From the NCBI RefSeq assembly GCF_008123515.1, contig NZ_VSSR01000018.1, positions 29,841 to 93,840 on the forward strand: DNA of 64,000 bases. Direction: 5' to 3'. Each line of letters opens with the position of its first letter. Position 1 is the stretch's first letter. The position numbers and the translations under genes are program-made. Shown piece by piece: positions 18,846 through 28,763 of this stretch. The notes beneath the pieces were generated by a model, which worked only from the letters and a program-made list of their open reading frames with translations, made no database searches and was not told the origin of the DNA. Source of the DNA: Bradyrhizobium cytisi. GTDB lineage: Bacteria; Pseudomonadota; Alphaproteobacteria; Rhizobiales; Xanthobacteraceae.

Positions 18846-19964
18846 ATGCCGGATTCAGAGCCTATTCACGACAATCCGCGCAACACGGCCAACCTGCCGG
18901 CCGTGGTCGCGCCCGGCGAGGTCATGCGCCCGACCGCGGACGGCTGGCTGCTGCGTGCCATCCGCACGCTGTTCGGCTGGAAGGCCGGCTCGGTGCGCGA
19001 CGATCTCCAGGTCGTGCTCGATGCGACGACGCCCGACGACACCGGCTTCTCCGCGGTCGAGCGCACCATGCTGCGCAACATCCTCGGCCTGCACGAGCGC
19101 CGCATCGCCGACGTCATGGTGCATCGCGCCGACATCATCGCGGTGAAGCGCGACATCCCGCTCGGCGAATTGATGGACCGCTTCGAGAGCGCGGGCCATT
19201 CACGCCTCGTGGTCTACAACGAGACGCTCGACGATCCCGTCGGCATCGTCCACATCCGCGATTTGCTCGCTTTCATGACCGCGCGTGCGCGCGTTCCGCA
19301 GGCCACCAAGACCAAGCGCAAGAAGCCGCTGCCGGCCGGGCTCGATTTGCGCGCCGTCGACCTCGCGCTGCCGCTGCACGACGCGCGCATCATCCGCAAG
19401 CTGCTCTATGTGCCGCCGTCGATGCGGGCAATCGACCTGCTCGCGCAGATGCAGGCGACGCGCATTCACCTGGCGCTGGTCGTCGACGAATATGGCGGCA
19501 GTGACGGGCTGGTTTCGCTCGAGGACATCGTCGAGCAGATCGTCGGCGAAATCGACGACGAGCACGACAGCGACGAGCCGCCGTCGATCGTACGGCTGCC
19601 CGACAACGCTTTCATCGCCGATGCCCGCGCCAGCCTCGACGACGTGCGCACCGTGATCGGCGAGGACTTCGTCACCGGCGAGGCCGGCGAGGAGGTGGAG
19701 ACGCTGGGCGGCTATCTCGTCAGCTTCGTCGGGCGCCTGCCGGTGCGCGGCGAGGTGATCTCGGGCCCCGGCAATTACGAGGTCGAGGTGCTCGATGCCG
19801 ATCCGCGCCGCGTCAAGCGGCTGCGCATCTCGACGCGGAAGGAACGCCCCGCGCCGCGCACCCAGCGCGAGAGCCGCCGCCGCGAGGCCGCGCCGGAGAA
19901 CGGTCAGCCGCAGTCGGGCGACACGCCGACCCCGCCGCCTGGCGACGGGACCGGCCCGCAGTGA
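18846..19964 (+). CDS. corC: CorC/HlyC-family CBS-domain protein
   Basis: This 372-residue protein has no transmembrane region but contains paired CBS domains (region RIADVMVHRADIIAV to VDEYGGSDGLVSLEDIVEQI) and a C-terminal CorC_HlyC domain, followed by a disordered basic and proline-rich tail. CorC proteins are linked to Mg/Co efflux and membrane homeostasis. The ATG lies one base beyond the ybeY stop, and the stop overlaps the lnt start, so coupling is tight. Confidence 0.9.
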   Translation: MPDSEPIHDNPRNTANLPAVVAPGEVMRPTADGWLLRAIRTLFGWKAGSVRDDLQVVLDATTPDDTGFSAVERTMLRNILGLHERRIADVMVHRADIIAVKRDIPLGELMDRFESAGHSRLVVYNETLDDPVGIVHIRDLLAFMTARARVPQATKTKRKKPLPAGLDLRAVDLALPLHDARIIRKLLYVPPSMRAIDLLAQMQATRIHLALVVDEYGGSDGLVSLEDIVEQIVGEIDDEHDSDEPPSIVRLPDNAFIADARASLDDVRTVIGEDFVTGEAGEEVETLGGYLVSFVGRLPVRGEVISGPGNYEVEVLDADPRRVKRLRISTRKERPAPRTQRESRRREAAPENGQPQSGDTPTPPPGDGTGPQ

Positions 19965-21574
19965 GCGCATTCCAGCGACTTCGGCAAATTGCGCTTGCCA
20001 TCATCCTGACCTGGGGGTGGAAGCGCGCGCTGCTTGCGATGGCGTGCGGTGCGCTGTCGGTGCTGGCGCTGGCCCCGTTCAATGCCTGGCCGGTGCTGTT
20101 CGTCACCTTCCCCGTGATGGTCTGGCTGATCGATGGCGCCGGGGCCGGACGGTATGGCGGCGTCCCCGCCGCAGCGCTGACCGGCTACTGGTTCGGGCTC
20201 GGCTATTTCGTGCCCGGTCTCTACTGGATCGGCTACGCCTTCTTCGTCGATGCCGATGTGTTCGCCTGGCTGACGCCGTTCGCCGTGCTGGGCTTGCCGG
20301 CCTATCTCTCCATTTTCGCGGCGATCGGTTTCGCGCTGGCCCGCCTGCTCTGGACCAAGGATGCCACCCGGATTCTCGCGCTCGCCGCGAGCCTCACGGT
20401 CGGCGAATGGTTGCGCGGGCACGTGCTGACCGGCTTTCCCTGGAACGCATTCGGCTATGCGCTGTCGGAGCCGTTGGCGCTGGCGCAGACGGCCTCGCTG
20501 ATCGGCCAGTGGGGCATGACGTTCCTCACGGTTGCGATCTTCGCAAGCCCAGCGGTGCTGATCGACCGCACGCGCGACCGCAGCCTGGCCTGGCGCGTGC
20601 CGGCCGGGGCCATTGCGCTGCTGGTCGTCATGGGCATCTTCGGCGCCATCCGCATGTCGCTGCATCCGACCACGATGGTTGCGGGTGCCAGGCTGCGCCT
20701 GATGCAGCCAAACCTCCAGCAGGACCAAAAATTCAACTACTCCGCCAAGGCGGAGGTGATGAAGAAATATCTCGCGCTGTCGGACCGCGCCTCCGGACCG
20801 CAATCAACCGGCGTGAGCGCCGCCACGATCTTGATCTGGCCGGAATCCGCCTTTCCGTTCTTCCTGACCCGCGAAGCCGACGCGATGGCGCAAATCGCCG
20901 AACTGCTGCCCAAGGGCACGGTGCTGATCACCGGATCGGTCCGCGCTCCCGATCTGCCGCCGGGCACGCCGATCACGCGGGCCTACAATTCGATCTACGT
21001 GATCGACCACGACGGCACCGTGCTGGCGGTCTACGACAAGCTGCACCTCGTTCCGTTCGGCGAATTTCTTCCCTACCAGGGTTTGATGGAGAAGATCGGC
21101 TTCGAGCAACTGACGCGGATGCGCGGCGGCTTCATTCCCGGCACGGTGCGGCACGTGCTGCCGGTGCCGGGCGCACCGCCCGCGCTGCCACTAATCTGCT
21201 ACGAGGCGATCTTCCCCGGCGAAGTCGGGACGCGCGATGAGCGCCCGGGCTGGATGGTGAACCTCACCAATGACGGCTGGTTCGGCATCTCGACCGGTCC
21301 GTACCAGCATCTGGAGCAGGCGCGGATGCGCGCCATCGAGCTCGGACTGCCGCTGGTCCGCTCCGCAAATACCGGCGTATCGGCAGTGATCGATCCGATG
21401 GGCCGCATAGTGGCCAGCCTCGGTCTCGGCATCGAAGGCATTTTGGATGCAAGTCTGCCCACCGCAATCCCGCCCACTATCTATGCGAGACTCGGCGACA
21501 TCCCCGCAGCCATGCTCGTCGCGCTGGCTGTAATTCTGGCGGTACGGCGACGTGTTGCCAAACGGCACCCGTGA
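19961..21574 (+). CDS. lnt: Apolipoprotein N-acyltransferase
   Basis: Lnt transfers the third acyl chain to the N-terminal Cys of lipoproteins in the inner membrane. The 537-residue protein has an N-terminal multi-helix membrane region and a periplasmic nitrilase domain. The catalytic triad is visible as Glu in IWPESAFPF, Lys in YDKLHLVPFGEFLP and Cys in PLICYEAIFPGE. The GTG start overlaps the corC stop (GTGA). It is the last gene of the miaB-lnt operon. Confidence 0.95.
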   Translation: MSAFQRLRQIALAIILTWGWKRALLAMACGALSVLALAPFNAWPVLFVTFPVMVWLIDGAGAGRYGGVPAAALTGYWFGLGYFVPGLYWIGYAFFVDADVFAWLTPFAVLGLPAYLSIFAAIGFALARLLWTKDATRILALAASLTVGEWLRGHVLTGFPWNAFGYALSEPLALAQTASLIGQWGMTFLTVAIFASPAVLIDRTRDRSLAWRVPAGAIALLVVMGIFGAIRMSLHPTTMVAGARLRLMQPNLQQDQKFNYSAKAEVMKKYLALSDRASGPQSTGVSAATILIWPESAFPFFLTREADAMAQIAELLPKGTVLITGSVRAPDLPPGTPITRAYNSIYVIDHDGTVLAVYDKLHLVPFGEFLPYQGLMEKIGFEQLTRMRGGFIPGTVRHVLPVPGAPPALPLICYEAIFPGEVGTRDERPGWMVNLTNDGWFGISTGPYQHLEQARMRAIELGLPLVRSANTGVSAVIDPMGRIVASLGLGIEGILDASLPTAIPPTIYARLGDIPAAMLVALAVILAVRRRVAKRHP

Positions 21575-21622
21575 TCACACCGTCGCCAGCGGTTTTCGGT
21601 CGACGTGGCCGGAAACCTTTGA

Positions 21623-21642
21623 CAACCGTAGTCCCACGGTTG
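21623..21642. promoter_or_regulatory. Inverted repeat upstream of the XRE regulator gene
   Basis: CAACCGT and ACGGTTG are perfect 7-bp arms separated by AGTCCC. Each arm is flanked by TTGA/TGACA sequence (TTGACAACCGT and ACGGTTGACA). It lies ~165 bp before the regulator gene and could be an operator or the lnt terminator stem. There is no T-run after it, which favours a binding site. Confidence 0.35.
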
Positions 21643-21806
21643 ACAGACTGCAGGCGGGCTCCCCATTCTGCACCCGCTGCATAAGACAGCGGTGCATTGC
21701 TAAATTTCTCCGCAATGTTTCCCCAATCAGGGTGAAATTTTGGCGTCGCTGTCACCTGAGGCAATACTTCTATTGCGCCGACGGTGGTGTTTGGAGGGCT
21801 GAGGAA

Positions 21807-22220
21807 ATGTCGAAAGCGCCCAACCCTGTTGACAAATATGTCGGCAGTCGCGTGCGTATGCGCCGCATCATGTTGGGCATGAGTCAGGAAAAGCTCGGTG
21901 AAGCTTTGGGGCTGACTTTCCAGCAGGTTCAGAAGTACGAGAAGGGCACGAACAGGGTCGGTGCAAGCCGAATCCAGCAGATCGCCGAGATTCTGCAGGT
22001 GCCGGTGTCGTTCCTTTTCGAGGGCGGACCGAGCGGCGTCGCCGGCCCCGATGGCTTCGCGGAAGGTGCATCGCCCTCTTATGTCTCCGACTTCCTCGCG
22101 ACCTCGGAAGGGCTCGCGCTGACCAAGGCGTTCACCCGAATCACCGATTCGAAGCTGCGCCGTTCGATCGTCGATCTCGTCGAGCAGATCGCCGCCCGCG
22201 AAGGCCCGGACAAGCGCTGA
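21807..22220 (+). CDS. XRE-family helix-turn-helix regulator (PhrR-like)
   Basis: This 137-residue protein has a Cro/CI helix-turn-helix at residues ~12-66 (VGSRVRMRRIMLGMSQEKLG and LTFQQVQKYEKGTNRVGASR) and a short C-terminal helical region. It resembles rhizobial PhrR-type regulators that sit after lnt in many alphaproteobacteria. The ATG follows GGAGGGCTGAGGAA, so longer in-frame starts are unlikely. The targets are unknown; autoregulation through the inverted repeat at 21623 is possible. Confidence 0.85.
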   Translation: MSKAPNPVDKYVGSRVRMRRIMLGMSQEKLGEALGLTFQQVQKYEKGTNRVGASRIQQIAEILQVPVSFLFEGGPSGVAGPDGFAEGASPSYVSDFLATSEGLALTKAFTRITDSKLRRSIVDLVEQIAAREGPDKR

Positions 22221-22335
22221 CGCGCCAACTCATTCCAGTTTGAGACTGCGCCAAATCTGGCCTATGTCGTCATTTGCGGTTGCGCTTTGCATCGCCTCCG
22301 CCGAGATGATGCGATTCGAAGGTACAGATATTTTC

Positions 22336-23463
22336 ATGGCGAGCTCCAATTCGTTCGATTCCCAAACTATTCTCGCTGGTATCCGCCGCTGGGTCGAGAT
22401 CGAGACGCCGACGGAAGTGCCCGAGCAGGTCAACAAGCTGACCTCGATGGTTGCCGACCACTATCGCGACCTGCCTGTCACGCTCGAACGCGTCGCCGGC
22501 GTCGATGGCTACGGCGATCATCTCGTGGTGCGTTCGACCTGGGGCCAGGACCGGCCCGGTATCCTGGTGCTCAGCCATCTCGACACCGTTCATCCCATGG
22601 GCTTCATCGAACGTCTGCCTTTCAAGGTCGAGGGCGACAGCGCGTTCGGTCCCGGCATCTACGACATGAAGGGCGGTGCCTACATCGCCTATCATGCCTT
22701 TCGCGAGCTTTGCGTTGCGCCCGATCGTCCGCCGCTCGGCATCACCCACCTGTTCACCTCCGACGAGGAGATCGGCAGCCCGACCTCGCGCGGGCTCATC
22801 GAGGCGGAAGGGCGCAAGGCCAGATACGTGCTGGTGACGGAGCCGGCGCGCGACGGCGGCAAGATCGTCACCGGACGCAAGGGCGTCGGGCGCTTCAAGA
22901 TTTACATCAAGGGCGTGCCCGCACATGCCGGCTCGCGGCCCGAAGACGGCCGCAGCGCAGTGCGCGAGCTCGCCAACGTCATCCAGACGCTGGAAGGGAT
23001 GAACGATCTGAAGCGCGGCGTCACCGTCAACGTCGGCGTGGTGCGCGGCGGCACGCGGCCCAACGTCACGCCGGAAGAGGCCTATGCCGAAGTCGATTTG
23101 CGCGTGCCTGGTATCAACGATGCGGAGGAGTTCGTCGGCAGGATCCTCGGACTGACATCGAGGACCGACGGCGTGACCGTCACCGTCACCGGCGAGCTCA
23201 ACCGTCCTCCTTACGAGAAGGGCAACGCGGGCGCGTCGCTGTACGAGCACGCCAAGACGCTGGCCGCAGAGATCGGCTTCGAGCTGATCGACACCCACAC
23301 CGGCGGCGGCTCCGACGGCAATTTCACTGCGCCGCATACCGGCACGCTTGACGGGCTCGGCGTCGACGGCAAGGGCGCACACACCCATTATGAGCAGCTC
23401 TACGTCTCCTCGCTCGAACCGCGCGCGCGGCTGCTCCATCGCCTGTACCAGACACTGCGATGA
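22336..23463 (+). CDS. M20-family zinc metallopeptidase (carboxypeptidase G2-like)
   Basis: The 375-residue enzyme belongs to the ArgE/DapE/CPG2 group. The metal-binding and catalytic residues appear as SHLDTVHP, YDMKGG, TSDEEIGS and the C-terminal HTHYEQLY. The dimerisation domain region is at ~175-285. It would hydrolyse an N-acyl amino acid or peptide, perhaps a glutamate-containing one as in CPG2; the substrate is not certain. The ATG at 22336 was chosen because it gives the family N-terminus. Its stop overlaps trmB (ATGA). In several other alphaproteobacteria metK occupies this place. Confidence 0.85.
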   Translation: MASSNSFDSQTILAGIRRWVEIETPTEVPEQVNKLTSMVADHYRDLPVTLERVAGVDGYGDHLVVRSTWGQDRPGILVLSHLDTVHPMGFIERLPFKVEGDSAFGPGIYDMKGGAYIAYHAFRELCVAPDRPPLGITHLFTSDEEIGSPTSRGLIEAEGRKARYVLVTEPARDGGKIVTGRKGVGRFKIYIKGVPAHAGSRPEDGRSAVRELANVIQTLEGMNDLKRGVTVNVGVVRGGTRPNVTPEEAYAEVDLRVPGINDAEEFVGRILGLTSRTDGVTVTVTGELNRPPYEKGNAGASLYEHAKTLAAEIGFELIDTHTGGGSDGNFTAPHTGTLDGLGVDGKGAHTHYEQLYVSSLEPRARLLHRLYQTLR

Positions 23464-24170
23464 GCGAGCGCAAATCAGATCCCGATCGTGCGGACGGCGA
23501 GCGCGCCTTCTTCGGGCGGCGCAAGGGCCACAAGCTCAGGCAGCACCAGGCCGAGCTGGTCGATCATCTGCTGCCGCATCTTTCGCTCGACATCACGACG
23601 CAGAGGCCGGCGAGCGTCGCCGAGATCTTCGGTCCCGCAACCAAAGACGTACGGCTCGAGATCGGCTTCGGCGGCGGCGAGCATCTCGCCGCGGAAGCGC
23701 AGAACTTCACGACGACGGGCTTCATCGGCTGCGAGCCCTATGTCAACGGCATGGCAAAGATCCTCGCGCAGATCGAGACCGCCAACATCGCCAACATCCG
23801 CCTGTTTGCCGGCGATGCCGCCGAACTGCTGGCCTGGCTGCCGGACGCGTCGCTGTCGCGGATCGATCTGATCCACCCCGATCCCTGGCCGAAGCGGCGG
23901 CACTGGAAACGGCGCTTCGTTCAGGACCGGACGATCGCCGCGATGGCGCGCGTGCTGAAGGTAGGCGGTGAATTCCGTTTCGTCTGCGATATCGACGACT
24001 ACTGCGCCTGGACGCTGTCGCATCTTGCGCGCGCGCCGGATTTTCAGTGGCTTGCGGAACGCGCCGATGATTTTCGTCAGCCCTGGGCCGGCTACACCAT
24101 GACGCGCTATGGACGAAAAGCCGCGCGCGAAGGGCGCAAGGCGGCGTATTTGCGATTTCGCAGAAGCTAG
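23460..24170 (+). CDS. trmB: tRNA (guanine-N7-)-methyltransferase
   Basis: TrmB makes m7G46 in tRNA. The 236-residue protein has the SAM-binding motif LEIGFGGGEHL and the signature IHPDPWPKRRHWKRRFVQ. It is translationally coupled to the peptidase gene upstream. Its TAG stop overlaps the stop of the convergent DUF2336 gene within the sequence CTAG at 24167-24170. Confidence 0.94.
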   Translation: MSERKSDPDRADGERAFFGRRKGHKLRQHQAELVDHLLPHLSLDITTQRPASVAEIFGPATKDVRLEIGFGGGEHLAAEAQNFTTTGFIGCEPYVNGMAKILAQIETANIANIRLFAGDAAELLAWLPDASLSRIDLIHPDPWPKRRHWKRRFVQDRTIAAMARVLKVGGEFRFVCDIDDYCAWTLSHLARAPDFQWLAERADDFRQPWAGYTMTRYGRKAAREGRKAAYLRFRRS

Positions 24171-25249
24171 ATCGTTCGCCGGTTGCGCCAGAAATTCACG
24201 ACGCGCTCGGCGGTCGCCGGCATCAGACGCGTGAAATTTATCCGCGCCTGCTCCAGATCGGCATCGGCCGGCATGCGATGCGGCCCATACCACATCAGGA
24301 CCAGCGCGCGCACCGTGGGCCAGCCGAGATTCAGGACACGGCCGAGGATCAGGATCGGATCGTAGCGATCGCCCGCAATCAGGCGATCGAGCATCGAAAG
24401 CCTGACGCCGGCCATCGCCGAGAGTGTGGCGACCGATTCCTCGTATTTGTTCGCCTTGGCAAAGCCAAGCAGCGCGCTTTCGCCGAGATGGCCGCCGCGA
24501 TGCAGGCCAAGCACCGTGCGTTGCGCAGCGGAGAAATCGCGCCGCGGGCCGGGCGGCAGCGCGGCTTCCTCGATCGAAGCCATGGCGCGCTTGATCTCGA
24601 CCTGGCGCGTCGGATTGACCACGCTGGAGAGGCGACGGCGAATGACATCGAGCGTGCCGTCCAGGAGCTCCTTGAGGTGCTCGCCGGAGAGATCTTCGCG
24701 CTGGCCGATCTTGAGCGTCAGCACGCCATCCTGGCGCGCGCGCTTGATCAGCTCCGAATAGCCACCCGACGAAAAGATCGCACCGGCGTTACCGGCGGCA
24801 CGACGCACGACGTCGCGATCGCCGCGCTCGACCAGCACGTCGGTGATCTCAGGCGACAGGGTCGGCCGTTCCGTCATCGCCAGCAGGTGGCCCTGGCCCT
24901 TCAGCCGCGCGATCTCGACGAGCGCGGCTTCATCGAGCACAGGCGAACGGCGCAGCACCGGGCCCGCCACCAGGATTTCGTTTTCACGCGCGAGCTGGCC
25001 GACCAGATGAGGCGGCGCATTATCAAGCAGCGAGAAGCGCTCGGCGAGATCGACGCGCGAGGCAAGCTCGGCGTGCGGGACGAGATCGATCAGGAGATTG
25101 TCGAAGAGATCGACGAGCTCGGGACGGAGTTTTGACGCGTCCTGAAAGAACAGTGCGGCGATGGCGCTCGCGATCTCGCCACGACGCCGGGGATCACCGC
25201 GTTTGACGATATCGTCCAGTCCGGGAATGAGCGACGTGGCAACGGTCAT
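24167..25249 (-). CDS. DUF2336 domain-containing protein
   Basis: The protein has 360 residues and is mostly alpha-helical, with repeated helical units resembling HEAT-type repeats (for example ASRVDLAERFSLLDNAPPHL and GDRDVVRRAAGNAGAIFSS). This is the pattern of DUF2336, a family common in Rhizobiales and of unknown function. The ATG at 25249 starts the conserved MTVATSLIPGLDDIVKRGDP. A longer frame exists upstream but is proline- and arginine-rich and unlike protein. It is divergent from the rimP operon. Confidence 0.75.
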   Translation of the reverse strand: MTVATSLIPGLDDIVKRGDPRRRGEIASAIAALFFQDASKLRPELVDLFDNLLIDLVPHAELASRVDLAERFSLLDNAPPHLVGQLARENEILVAGPVLRRSPVLDEAALVEIARLKGQGHLLAMTERPTLSPEITDVLVERGDRDVVRRAAGNAGAIFSSGGYSELIKRARQDGVLTLKIGQREDLSGEHLKELLDGTLDVIRRRLSSVVNPTRQVEIKRAMASIEEAALPPGPRRDFSAAQRTVLGLHRGGHLGESALLGFAKANKYEESVATLSAMAGVRLSMLDRLIAGDRYDPILILGRVLNLGWPTVRALVLMWYGPHRMPADADLEQARINFTRLMPATAERVVNFWRNRRTI

Positions 25250-25321
25250 GGAACGCAACTCGAATCTGGCACGCCGTGGGCGCGCCATAGGCTCAAGCCG
25301 CCCCACAACCGGGAAATTTAG

Positions 25322-25570
<249 letters not shown>

Positions 25571-25605
25571 TAACCAAGCCTTAACCATCGAGACTATCGA
25601 GCGCC

Positions 25606-26373
25606 TTGACCCCTGATATGACCGAACCGAACACTGGTTCCAACGAGGCCGAGTTGCTGGCCGAGCCGAGGCTCGTGGTCGAGCCGGGCGCGGCGGCGCG
25701 GGTGTCTGCGGTCGCAGCGCCGGTGCTCGAAGGCATGGGTTACCGCCTGGTACGGATCCGCATTTCCGGCGAAGCCGGCTGCACCGTGCAGATCATGGCC
25801 GAGCGGCCGGACGGCTCGATGCAGCTCGAGGATTGCGAAGCGATCTCGCGGGCATTGTCGCCCGTGCTTGACGTCGCCGACCCCATCGATCGCGCCTATC
25901 GGCTGGAAATCTCCTCACCAGGGATCGACCGTCCGCTGGTGCGCCGCTCCGATTTCGAGCGCTATTCCGGCTATCTGGTGAAGATCGAGATGGCGGTCGC
26001 CCATGAGGGACGCAAGCGGTTCCGTGGCACGCTCGGTGCCGTCGAAGGCGACCGCGTGCACCTGCGTCGCGACGACGCCAAGCCGAACGACGATGTCGAC
26101 GTGCTCCTGACCATGGAGGATATCGGCGAGGCGCGGCTGGTGCTGACCGATGAGCTGATCGCGGAATCCATGCGCCGCGGCAAGGCCGAGGAGCGCAAGA
26201 TGCGCCGCGATCTCGGCATCGCGCCGCCGCAGGCACCGCACGCAGAGATCAGTGCGAAGACCACCAAGAACACCAAGCCGAAAAAGAAGCCGGCCCCGAC
26301 CAATACGAAGAAACATCGCCTTGCCGCCGAACGTGCTCGGCGCGGCGAGATCGAGCCTGACGAAGGAGACTAG
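25606..26373 (+). CDS. rimP: Ribosome maturation factor RimP
   Basis: RimP assists 30S subunit maturation. The protein (255 residues from the TTG at 25606, or 251 from the ATG at 25618) has an N-terminal alpha/beta domain ([41 protein letters not shown]) and an SH3-like second domain. A basic C-terminal tail (~residues 205-250, rich in Lys and Pro) extends beyond the usual 150-170 residues and probably contacts rRNA. Neither start has a convincing ribosome-binding site. It heads the operon, and nusA starts two bases after its stop. Confidence 0.92.
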   Translation: MTPDMTEPNTGSNEAELLAEPRLVVEPGAAARVSAVAAPVLEGMGYRLVRIRISGEAGCTVQIMAERPDGSMQLEDCEAISRALSPVLDVADPIDRAYRLEISSPGIDRPLVRRSDFERYSGYLVKIEMAVAHEGRKRFRGTLGAVEGDRVHLRRDDAKPNDDVDVLLTMEDIGEARLVLTDELIAESMRRGKAEERKMRRDLGIAPPQAPHAEISAKTTKNTKPKKKPAPTNTKKHRLAAERARRGEIEPDEGD

Positions 26374-26375
26374 CC

Positions 26376-27986
26376 ATGGCAGTCAGCGCCAATCGACTTG
26401 AATTGCTCCAGATCGCCGACGCCGTCGCCCGCGAGAAATCGATCGATCGCGGTATCGTCATCGCGGCGATGGAAGATGCCATCGCCAAGGCGGCGCGAGC
26501 CCGTTACGGCAGCGAGACTGACGTTCACGCCGAGATCGACCCGAAGAAGGGCGAGCTGCGGCTGTCGCGCCATATGCTGGTGGTCGACACGGTCGAAAAC
26601 CACTCCAACCAGATCTCGCTGGTCGACGCGCAGCGCGCCAACCCCGGCGCCCAGGTCGGCGACACGATCGCCGACACGCTGCCGCCGCTCGAATACGGCC
26701 GCATCGCCGCGCAGTCGGCCAAGCAGGTGATCGTGCAGAAGGTGCGCGAGGCCGAGCGCGACCGGCAATACCAGGAATTCAAGGACCGCATCGGCGACAT
26801 CGTCAACGGCGTCGTCAAGCGCGTCGAATATGGCAGCGTGATCGTCGATCTCGGCCGCGGCGAAGCCATCATCCGCCGCGACGAGATGCTGCCGCGCGAA
26901 GTGTTCCGCAACGGCGACCGCGTCCGCGCCTATATCTTCGACGTCCGCCGCGAGACCCGCGGTCCGCAGATCTTCCTGTCCCGCACCCATCCGCAGTTCA
27001 TGGCAAAACTGTTCGCGCAGGAAGTGCCTGAGATCTATGACGGCATCGTCGAGATCAAGGCGGTCGCCCGCGATCCGGGCTCGCGCGCGAAAATCGGCGT
27101 GATCTCCCGCGATTCCTCGGTCGATCCGGTCGGCGCCTGCGTCGGTATGCGCGGCTCGCGCGTGCAGGCCGTCGTGAACGAACTGCAGGGCGAGAAGATC
27201 GACATCATTCCATGGTCGCCCGACATCGCGACCTTCGTGGTCAACGCGCTGGCGCCGGCTGAAGTCTCCAAGGTCGTCATCGACGAGGACCGCGAGCGCA
27301 TCGAGGTCGTGGTGCCCGACACCAACAACCAGCTTTCGCTCGCCATCGGCCGCCGCGGCCAGAATGTCCGCCTTGCCTCGCAGCTCACCGGCTGGGACAT
27401 CGACATCCTGACCGAGCAGGAGGAATCGGAGCGCCGCCAGGCCGACTTCGAGAACTCCACCCGCGTCTTCATGGAATCGCTCAATGTCGACGAGGTGGTC
27501 GGCCAGCTGCTCGCGTCCGAAGGCTTCACCTCGGTCGAGGAACTCGCGATGGTGGACCTCAAGGAACTTGCCGGGATCGAGGGTTTCGACGAAGAGACCG
27601 CGCAGGAGCTCCAGAACCGCGCCCGCGAATATCTCGATCAGCAGGAAGCCGAGATCGAGGCCCGCCGCAAGGAACTCGGCGTCGAGGACGCCGTGAAGGA
27701 CGTGCCCGGCGTCACCTCGAAGATGCTGGTGAAGTTCGGCGAGAACGACATCAAGTCGGTCGATGACCTCGCCGGCTGCGCCACTGACGATCTGGTCGGC
27801 TGGACCGAGCGCAAGGAAGGCGGCGAGCAGACCAAGTTCGCCGGCGCGCTCGACGGCCTCGGCGTCTCCCGCGACGATGCGGAAGCCATGATCATGCAGG
27901 CCCGCGTTCAGGCCGGCTGGATCACCGAGGCTGACCTCGCCAAGCCGGCCGAAGAGGCTGAGGCGACCGAAGACCAGCCGGCTTAA
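26376..27986 (+). CDS. nusA: Transcription termination/antitermination factor NusA
   Basis: NusA binds RNA polymerase and nascent RNA. The 536-residue protein has the N-terminal polymerase-binding domain, an S1 domain (~130-200), KH1 and KH2 (VDPVGACVGMRGSRVQAVVNEL and LAIGRRGQNVRLASQL), and two C-terminal helix-hairpin repeats (DEVVGQLLASEGFTSVEELA and a related stretch). The ribosome-binding site GAAGGAG precedes the ATG. The full two-repeat form is usual for proteobacteria. Confidence 0.96.
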   Translation: MAVSANRLELLQIADAVAREKSIDRGIVIAAMEDAIAKAARARYGSETDVHAEIDPKKGELRLSRHMLVVDTVENHSNQISLVDAQRANPGAQVGDTIADTLPPLEYGRIAAQSAKQVIVQKVREAERDRQYQEFKDRIGDIVNGVVKRVEYGSVIVDLGRGEAIIRRDEMLPREVFRNGDRVRAYIFDVRRETRGPQIFLSRTHPQFMAKLFAQEVPEIYDGIVEIKAVARDPGSRAKIGVISRDSSVDPVGACVGMRGSRVQAVVNELQGEKIDIIPWSPDIATFVVNALAPAEVSKVVIDEDRERIEVVVPDTNNQLSLAIGRRGQNVRLASQLTGWDIDILTEQEESERRQADFENSTRVFMESLNVDEVVGQLLASEGFTSVEELAMVDLKELAGIEGFDEETAQELQNRAREYLDQQEAEIEARRKELGVEDAVKDVPGVTSKMLVKFGENDIKSVDDLAGCATDDLVGWTERKEGGEQTKFAGALDGLGVSRDDAEAMIMQARVQAGWITEADLAKPAEEAEATEDQPA

Positions 27987-28009
27987 AGGCGAAGGAGGAT
28001 GTCGCCCGG

Positions 28010-28693
28010 ATGCTTGCCAGCACTGACAACGAACTCGACCATGGACCGCGGACCGAAAGGTCCGCGACCATGCGCATGTGCGCTGTCAGCCGCGAGGTCC
28101 GGCCGATCGACGAGCTGATCCGCTTCGTCGTATCGCCGCAAGGCGACATAGTTCCCGATCTCAAGCGCAAATTGCCCGGACGGGGCATGTGGGTCACGGC
28201 ATCGCGACAGGTGGTTGCGGAAGCCGTCCGTCGTCACCAATTTACCAGAGCCTTCAAGCGCGACCTGCGCATTCCCCAGACGCTTCCCGACGACATCGAT
28301 GCGCTCCTGGTTCGAAGCGTGACCGAAGCCCTTGGGATTGCCGCCAAGGCGGGCCAGATTGTTGCAGGTTTCGGCAAGGTCGAAAGCGCCCTGCGGGAAG
28401 GCACTGTCGAGGTCCTGATCCACGCCAGCGACGGGGCCGCGGACGGAATCCGCAAATTGGACATGCTGGCACGTCAAAATGCCGGAAACCGCGGTGCCAA
28501 GCCTCAGATTCCGGTCGTCACGGCCCTGAAATCGGTAGAATTGGATTTGGCACTTACCCGGTCAAATGTGATACATGCTGCCCTGCTCGCGGGCCCGGCG
28601 AGCAAGTCATTCCTGTCACGTAGCCAGATGCTGGTCCGATACCGGATGGCGGACGCTGACAAGATTGCCGAAAAGCCCGGCCAGGATTTCTGA
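28010..28693 (+). CDS. ylxR: YlxR/DUF448 protein fused to an L7Ae-like domain
   Basis: Residues ~20-100 form a YlxR domain (RMCAVSREVRPIDELIRFVV and GRGMWVTASR), a predicted RNA-binding fold. Residues ~105-195 resemble an L7Ae/L30e domain (ALGIAAKAGQIVAGFGKVESAL). This fusion is the normal alphaproteobacterial form between nusA and infB. Its role is RNA- or ribosome-related but not defined. The ATG is 23 bases after nusA. Confidence 0.85.
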   Translation: MLASTDNELDHGPRTERSATMRMCAVSREVRPIDELIRFVVSPQGDIVPDLKRKLPGRGMWVTASRQVVAEAVRRHQFTRAFKRDLRIPQTLPDDIDALLVRSVTEALGIAAKAGQIVAGFGKVESALREGTVEVLIHASDGAADGIRKLDMLARQNAGNRGAKPQIPVVTALKSVELDLALTRSNVIHAALLAGPASKSFLSRSQMLVRYRMADADKIAEKPGQDF

Positions 28694-28763
28694 AGATAAC
28701 GACGAACCCGATAAGACGGTGCGGCAACGCACAACACTGATAAATCAGGATTAGGACTGCTGA

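Noticed and set aside
22221..22335. A SAM-II riboswitch left from a metK leader
   Set aside because: The sequence lacks the conserved SAM-II stem and pseudoknot segments.
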